This document shows, piece after piece, positions 62,219-64,000 of a stretch of 64,000 bases of DNA; within the stretch, counting starts at the first letter, position 1; each line of letters opens with the position of its first letter. The notes beneath the pieces were generated by a model. The model saw only the letters and a list, made by a program, of their open reading frames with translations. It searched no databases and had not been told where the DNA came from. The translations under genes were made by a program, and so were the position numbers. Source of the DNA: Flavobacterium lacisediminis (GTDB lineage Bacteria; Bacteroidota; Bacteroidia; Flavobacteriales; Flavobacteriaceae); the NCBI RefSeq assembly GCF_025909975.1, contig NZ_JAPCIO010000004.1:124001-188000 (forward strand), written 5' to 3'.

Positions 62219-62820
62219 TGGAAGAGGCAATTGCATATTTATATAAAAAAGACAATATTTTTGAACAAATAAAACAACAATACGGAGTTCCTGTTCAGCC
62301 TAAAAGACCTCAAGGTTTTCAAACTTTAGTGTTGCTAATTTTGGAACAGCAAGTTTCGGTGGATTCCGCAAAGGCTACTTTTATCAAATTAAAATCAGCA
62401 ATTCCTGATTTTTCAGTTGAAAATCTATTTAGTTTTTCAGAAGAAAATTTTCGAGCTTGTGGGGTAAGTCGTCAAAAAACGAAATACATAAAAGCACTTG
62501 CTGAAGCTATTTTGTCAAAAGAATTGGATTTAGAGAGTTTGGCTTTCAAAGATTCTGAAGTTGTTCGTGAAGAACTTATCAAAATAAAAGGCATTGGTAA
62601 TTGGACTATTGATATTTATTTAATGTTTTGCCTGAATTCATTAGATATAATTCCGCTTGGAGATATTGCAGTAGTAAATACCATGAAAGAACTTTTAGAT
62701 ATTCATACGAAAGAAGAAATGGAACTCTATGCTCAAAAATGGAAACCCTATCGCTCGGTAGCTACTTATTTTCTTTGGCATTATTATCTTGAAAAAAGAG
62801 GGAGAAAAATCACGTATTAA
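62218..62820 (+). CDS. AlkA-like DNA-3-methyladenine glycosylase (HhH-GPD)
   Basis: Base-excision repair glycosylase of 200 residues. The HhH-GPD core is visible: VLLILEQQVSVDSA at the start, KIKGIGNWTIDIYLMF (helix-hairpin-helix) and PLGDIAVVNTMKE with the catalytic Asp about 20 residues on. The C-terminal KWKPYRSVATYFLWHYY is typical of the AlkA group. It is shorter than E. coli AlkA because the N-terminal domain is absent. Coupled by one base to the outer-membrane protein gene, which is not an obvious functional partner. Confidence 0.9.
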   Translation: MEEAIAYLYKKDNIFEQIKQQYGVPVQPKRPQGFQTLVLLILEQQVSVDSAKATFIKLKSAIPDFSVENLFSFSEENFRACGVSRQKTKYIKALAEAILSKELDLESLAFKDSEVVREELIKIKGIGNWTIDIYLMFCLNSLDIIPLGDIAVVNTMKELLDIHTKEEMELYAQKWKPYRSVATYFLWHYYLEKRGRKITY

Positions 62821-62856
62821 ATCTTTGTAAAATCTATACTTTTTTTGCAAAACTCT

Positions 62857-62888
62857 TTTGTTTCTCATATTTTATAGTGGTACCTTTG
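62857..62888 (+). promoter_or_regulatory. Promoter of ppa
   Basis: TTTG (62857-62860) and TACCTTTG (62881-62888) are separated by exactly 20 bp, a full Bacteroidota promoter match. It excludes the ATG at 62858 as a start and supports 62915. Confidence 0.85.
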
Positions 62889-62914
62889 CACCCGCTTTAA
62901 AAATAAAAGATAAA

Positions 62915-63445
62915 ATGACAGCAGATAAAATTACTACATTTGATGTATTGATTGAGATTCCAAGAGGAAGTAGAAACAAATACGAATACGATTTTGAATT
63001 AAAAAGAATGCGTTTTGACAGAATGTTATTTTCGTCAATGATGTATCCAGCAGATTACGGATTTATTCCAGAAACGTTAGCATTAGATGGTGATCCATTA
63101 GATGTTTTGGTTTTAGTAAACGAGCCAACTTTTCCAGGTTGTGTAATGGAAGTAAAGCCAATCGGTGTTTTCCATATGGCAGACGACAAAGGACCAGATG
63201 AGAAAGTGATTTGTGTACCGGTTTCTGACCCAATTTGGAATAAATTAAACGATTTAAGTGATGTAAATCCTCACTTAATCAAAGAAATCGAACACTTCTT
63301 CCAAGTGTATAAAGATTTAGAAAATAAAAAAGTAGATGTTGAAGGTTGGGGAGACGTTAATGAAGCAAAAGAAATTTTGACAAAATGTACGAATCGTTTC
63401 AACGAAATCGAAAATAAACCAGAAGGATTGTTTAGTATTAAATAA
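62915..63445 (+). CDS. ppa: Inorganic pyrophosphatase, soluble family I
   Basis: Hydrolyses pyrophosphate to drive biosynthetic reactions. With the start at 62915 it has 176 residues, normal for the family. Metal and substrate residues lie in DVLIEIPRGSRNKYEYD, YPADYGFIPETL, DGDPLDVLVLVNEP (the DxDPxD signature) and PDEKVICVPVSDP. It stands just upstream of a membrane pyrophosphatase gene but is separated from it by a terminator, so the two can be expressed independently. Confidence 0.96.
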   Translation: MTADKITTFDVLIEIPRGSRNKYEYDFELKRMRFDRMLFSSMMYPADYGFIPETLALDGDPLDVLVLVNEPTFPGCVMEVKPIGVFHMADDKGPDEKVICVPVSDPIWNKLNDLSDVNPHLIKEIEHFFQVYKDLENKKVDVEGWGDVNEAKEILTKCTNRFNEIENKPEGLFSIK

Positions 63446-63465
63446 TTTATAGGTTCTTAATAAAT

Positions 63466-63502
63466 AAAAAGGCAGTATTTTTCTAAAAATATTGCCTTTT
63501 TT
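63466..63502 (+). terminator. Terminator after ppa
   Basis: GGCAGTATTTTT (63471-63482) pairs with AAAAATATTGCC (63485-63496) with one G-T wobble and a tight loop, flanked by A and six T. It separates ppa from the membrane pyrophosphatase gene. Confidence 0.85.
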
Positions 63503-63560
63503 GTTTTATTTTCTTAATATTACCATAAAATTAACAAACACCAAAACTAAATTATATTTT

Positions 63561-64000
63561 ATGGAATCAATGATGATTTACGTGCCAATAGTCATGGCAC
63601 TATTAGGATTAGCATTTATGGCTGTCAAACGCGCTTGGGTTCTTAAGCAAGATGCTGGAGATGGAAAAATGAAAGAAATTTCAGATTACATCTACGAAGG
63701 AGCCTTAGCATTTTTAAAAGCAGAATACAAATTATTAACGTTTTTCGTTCTTGGAGCGAGTGTGGTTCTTGCGGGAATTTCATTTATTGTTCCAACAACA
63801 CATTGGTTAATCGTAATTGCATTTATTTTCGGAGCTATATTTTCAGCTTATGCAGGTAATATTGGGATGAAAATCGCAACTAAAACTAATGTTAGAACTA
63901 CGCAAGCGGCTCGTACAAGTTTACCACAAGCATTAAAAGTTTCTTTTGGTGGTGGAACAGTAATGGGATTAGGTGTTGCTGGTTTAGCTGTTTTAGGATT
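63561..64000 (+). CDS. hppA: Membrane ion-translocating pyrophosphatase (3' end cut by window)
   Basis: N-terminal 146 residues of a pyrophosphate-driven H+ or Na+ pump. Three or four hydrophobic segments are visible, and the segment ISDYIYEGALAFLKAEYKLL, followed by FGAIFSAYAGNIGMKIATKTNVRTTQAAR and GGGTVMGLGVAGLAVLG, is diagnostic of the family. The catalytic DVGADLVGK-type loop and the residues that set ion and K+ dependence lie outside the window, so the transported ion cannot be stated. Confidence 0.93.
   Translation, partial: MESMMIYVPIVMALLGLAFMAVKRAWVLKQDAGDGKMKEISDYIYEGALAFLKAEYKLLTFFVLGASVVLAGISFIVPTTHWLIVIAFIFGAIFSAYAGNIGMKIATKTNVRTTQAARTSLPQALKVSFGGGTVMGLGVAGLAVLG

Noticed and set aside
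1..64000. A new multi-gene defence, mobile or biosynthetic system
   Set aside because: All large genes fit known core families. The only accessory candidates (orphan HsdR-N nuclease, DUF4262 protein, small exported protein, decayed fragment) are single genes without the linked partners that would define a system.

Overview
The window reads as chromosomal DNA of a Flavobacterium-like member of the Flavobacteriaceae (Bacteroidota). It is AT-rich, and many genes are preceded by the Bacteroidota promoter -7 element TAnnTTTG, sometimes with a TTTG -33 element 19-20 bp upstream. It carries lineage markers: the type IX secretion protein PorT next to ubiE, the lipoprotein TamA variant TamL, a GYDIA-type GHMP kinase beside class II HMG-CoA reductase, a DUF5686 outer-membrane protein, and AccD without its zinc ribbon. 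The window is almost entirely gene-packed; no gap between genes exceeds 300 bases.

Layout. 1-1.6 kb: polymerase V genes, umuC (cut by the window start) then umuD, an order opposite to E. coli. 1.7-9.3 kb (minus): a PPIC foldase, then a probable envelope operon coaX - outer-membrane protein - TPR protein - lptC - small membrane protein - CNNM/CBS transporter. 9.4 kb: tRNA-Phe. 9.5-11.7 kb (minus): GHMP kinase and HMG-CoA reductase (mevalonate pathway). 11.8-16.1 kb: a 1446-residue hybrid histidine kinase. 16.3-23.9 kb (plus): a peptide-use cluster, DPP IV, three POT peptide transporters and an exported thioredoxin. 23.9-28 kb (minus): comEC, lpxB, surE. 28-31.7 kb: C-terminal processing protease, a Lys/Glu-rich coiled-coil protein and a lipoprotein nuclease.

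31.7-37.2 kb (minus): the complete elongasome operon mreB-mreC-mreD-pbp2-rodA. 37.4-40.1 kb (minus): purH and an orphan HsdR-N-type nuclease gene, the most accessory-looking gene here. 40.3-44 kb (plus): a MacB/FtsX-type permease and a haem-type TonB-dependent receptor. 44-48.6 kb (minus): accD, fbaA, tamL. 48.7-58.4 kb: an rRNA/tRNA 2'-O-methyltransferase (plus), then minus-strand porT, ubiE, folA, a TonB-like protein, small unknowns, thyA, a NupG-like nucleoside transporter, a bifunctional nuclease and etfA/etfB. 58.7-64 kb (plus): pdhB, a DUF5686 protein, an AlkA-like glycosylase, soluble pyrophosphatase, and the start of a membrane pyrophosphatase.

I found no CRISPR array, insertion sequence, prophage, integrase or toxin-antitoxin pair, and nothing I can honestly call a new multi-gene system. 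The observations most worth a second look are: a POT paralogue whose TM7 glutamate is lysine and which has a large loop insertion; two perfect palindromes in the etfB/pdhB divergent region; a terminator embedded in the coding end of comEC; a ComEC whose C-terminal lactamase-like region has lost its metal ligands; the solitary HsdR-N nuclease; and a small decayed coding fragment near 53 kb. Positions of domains were estimated by counting in the sequence and no database search was run.
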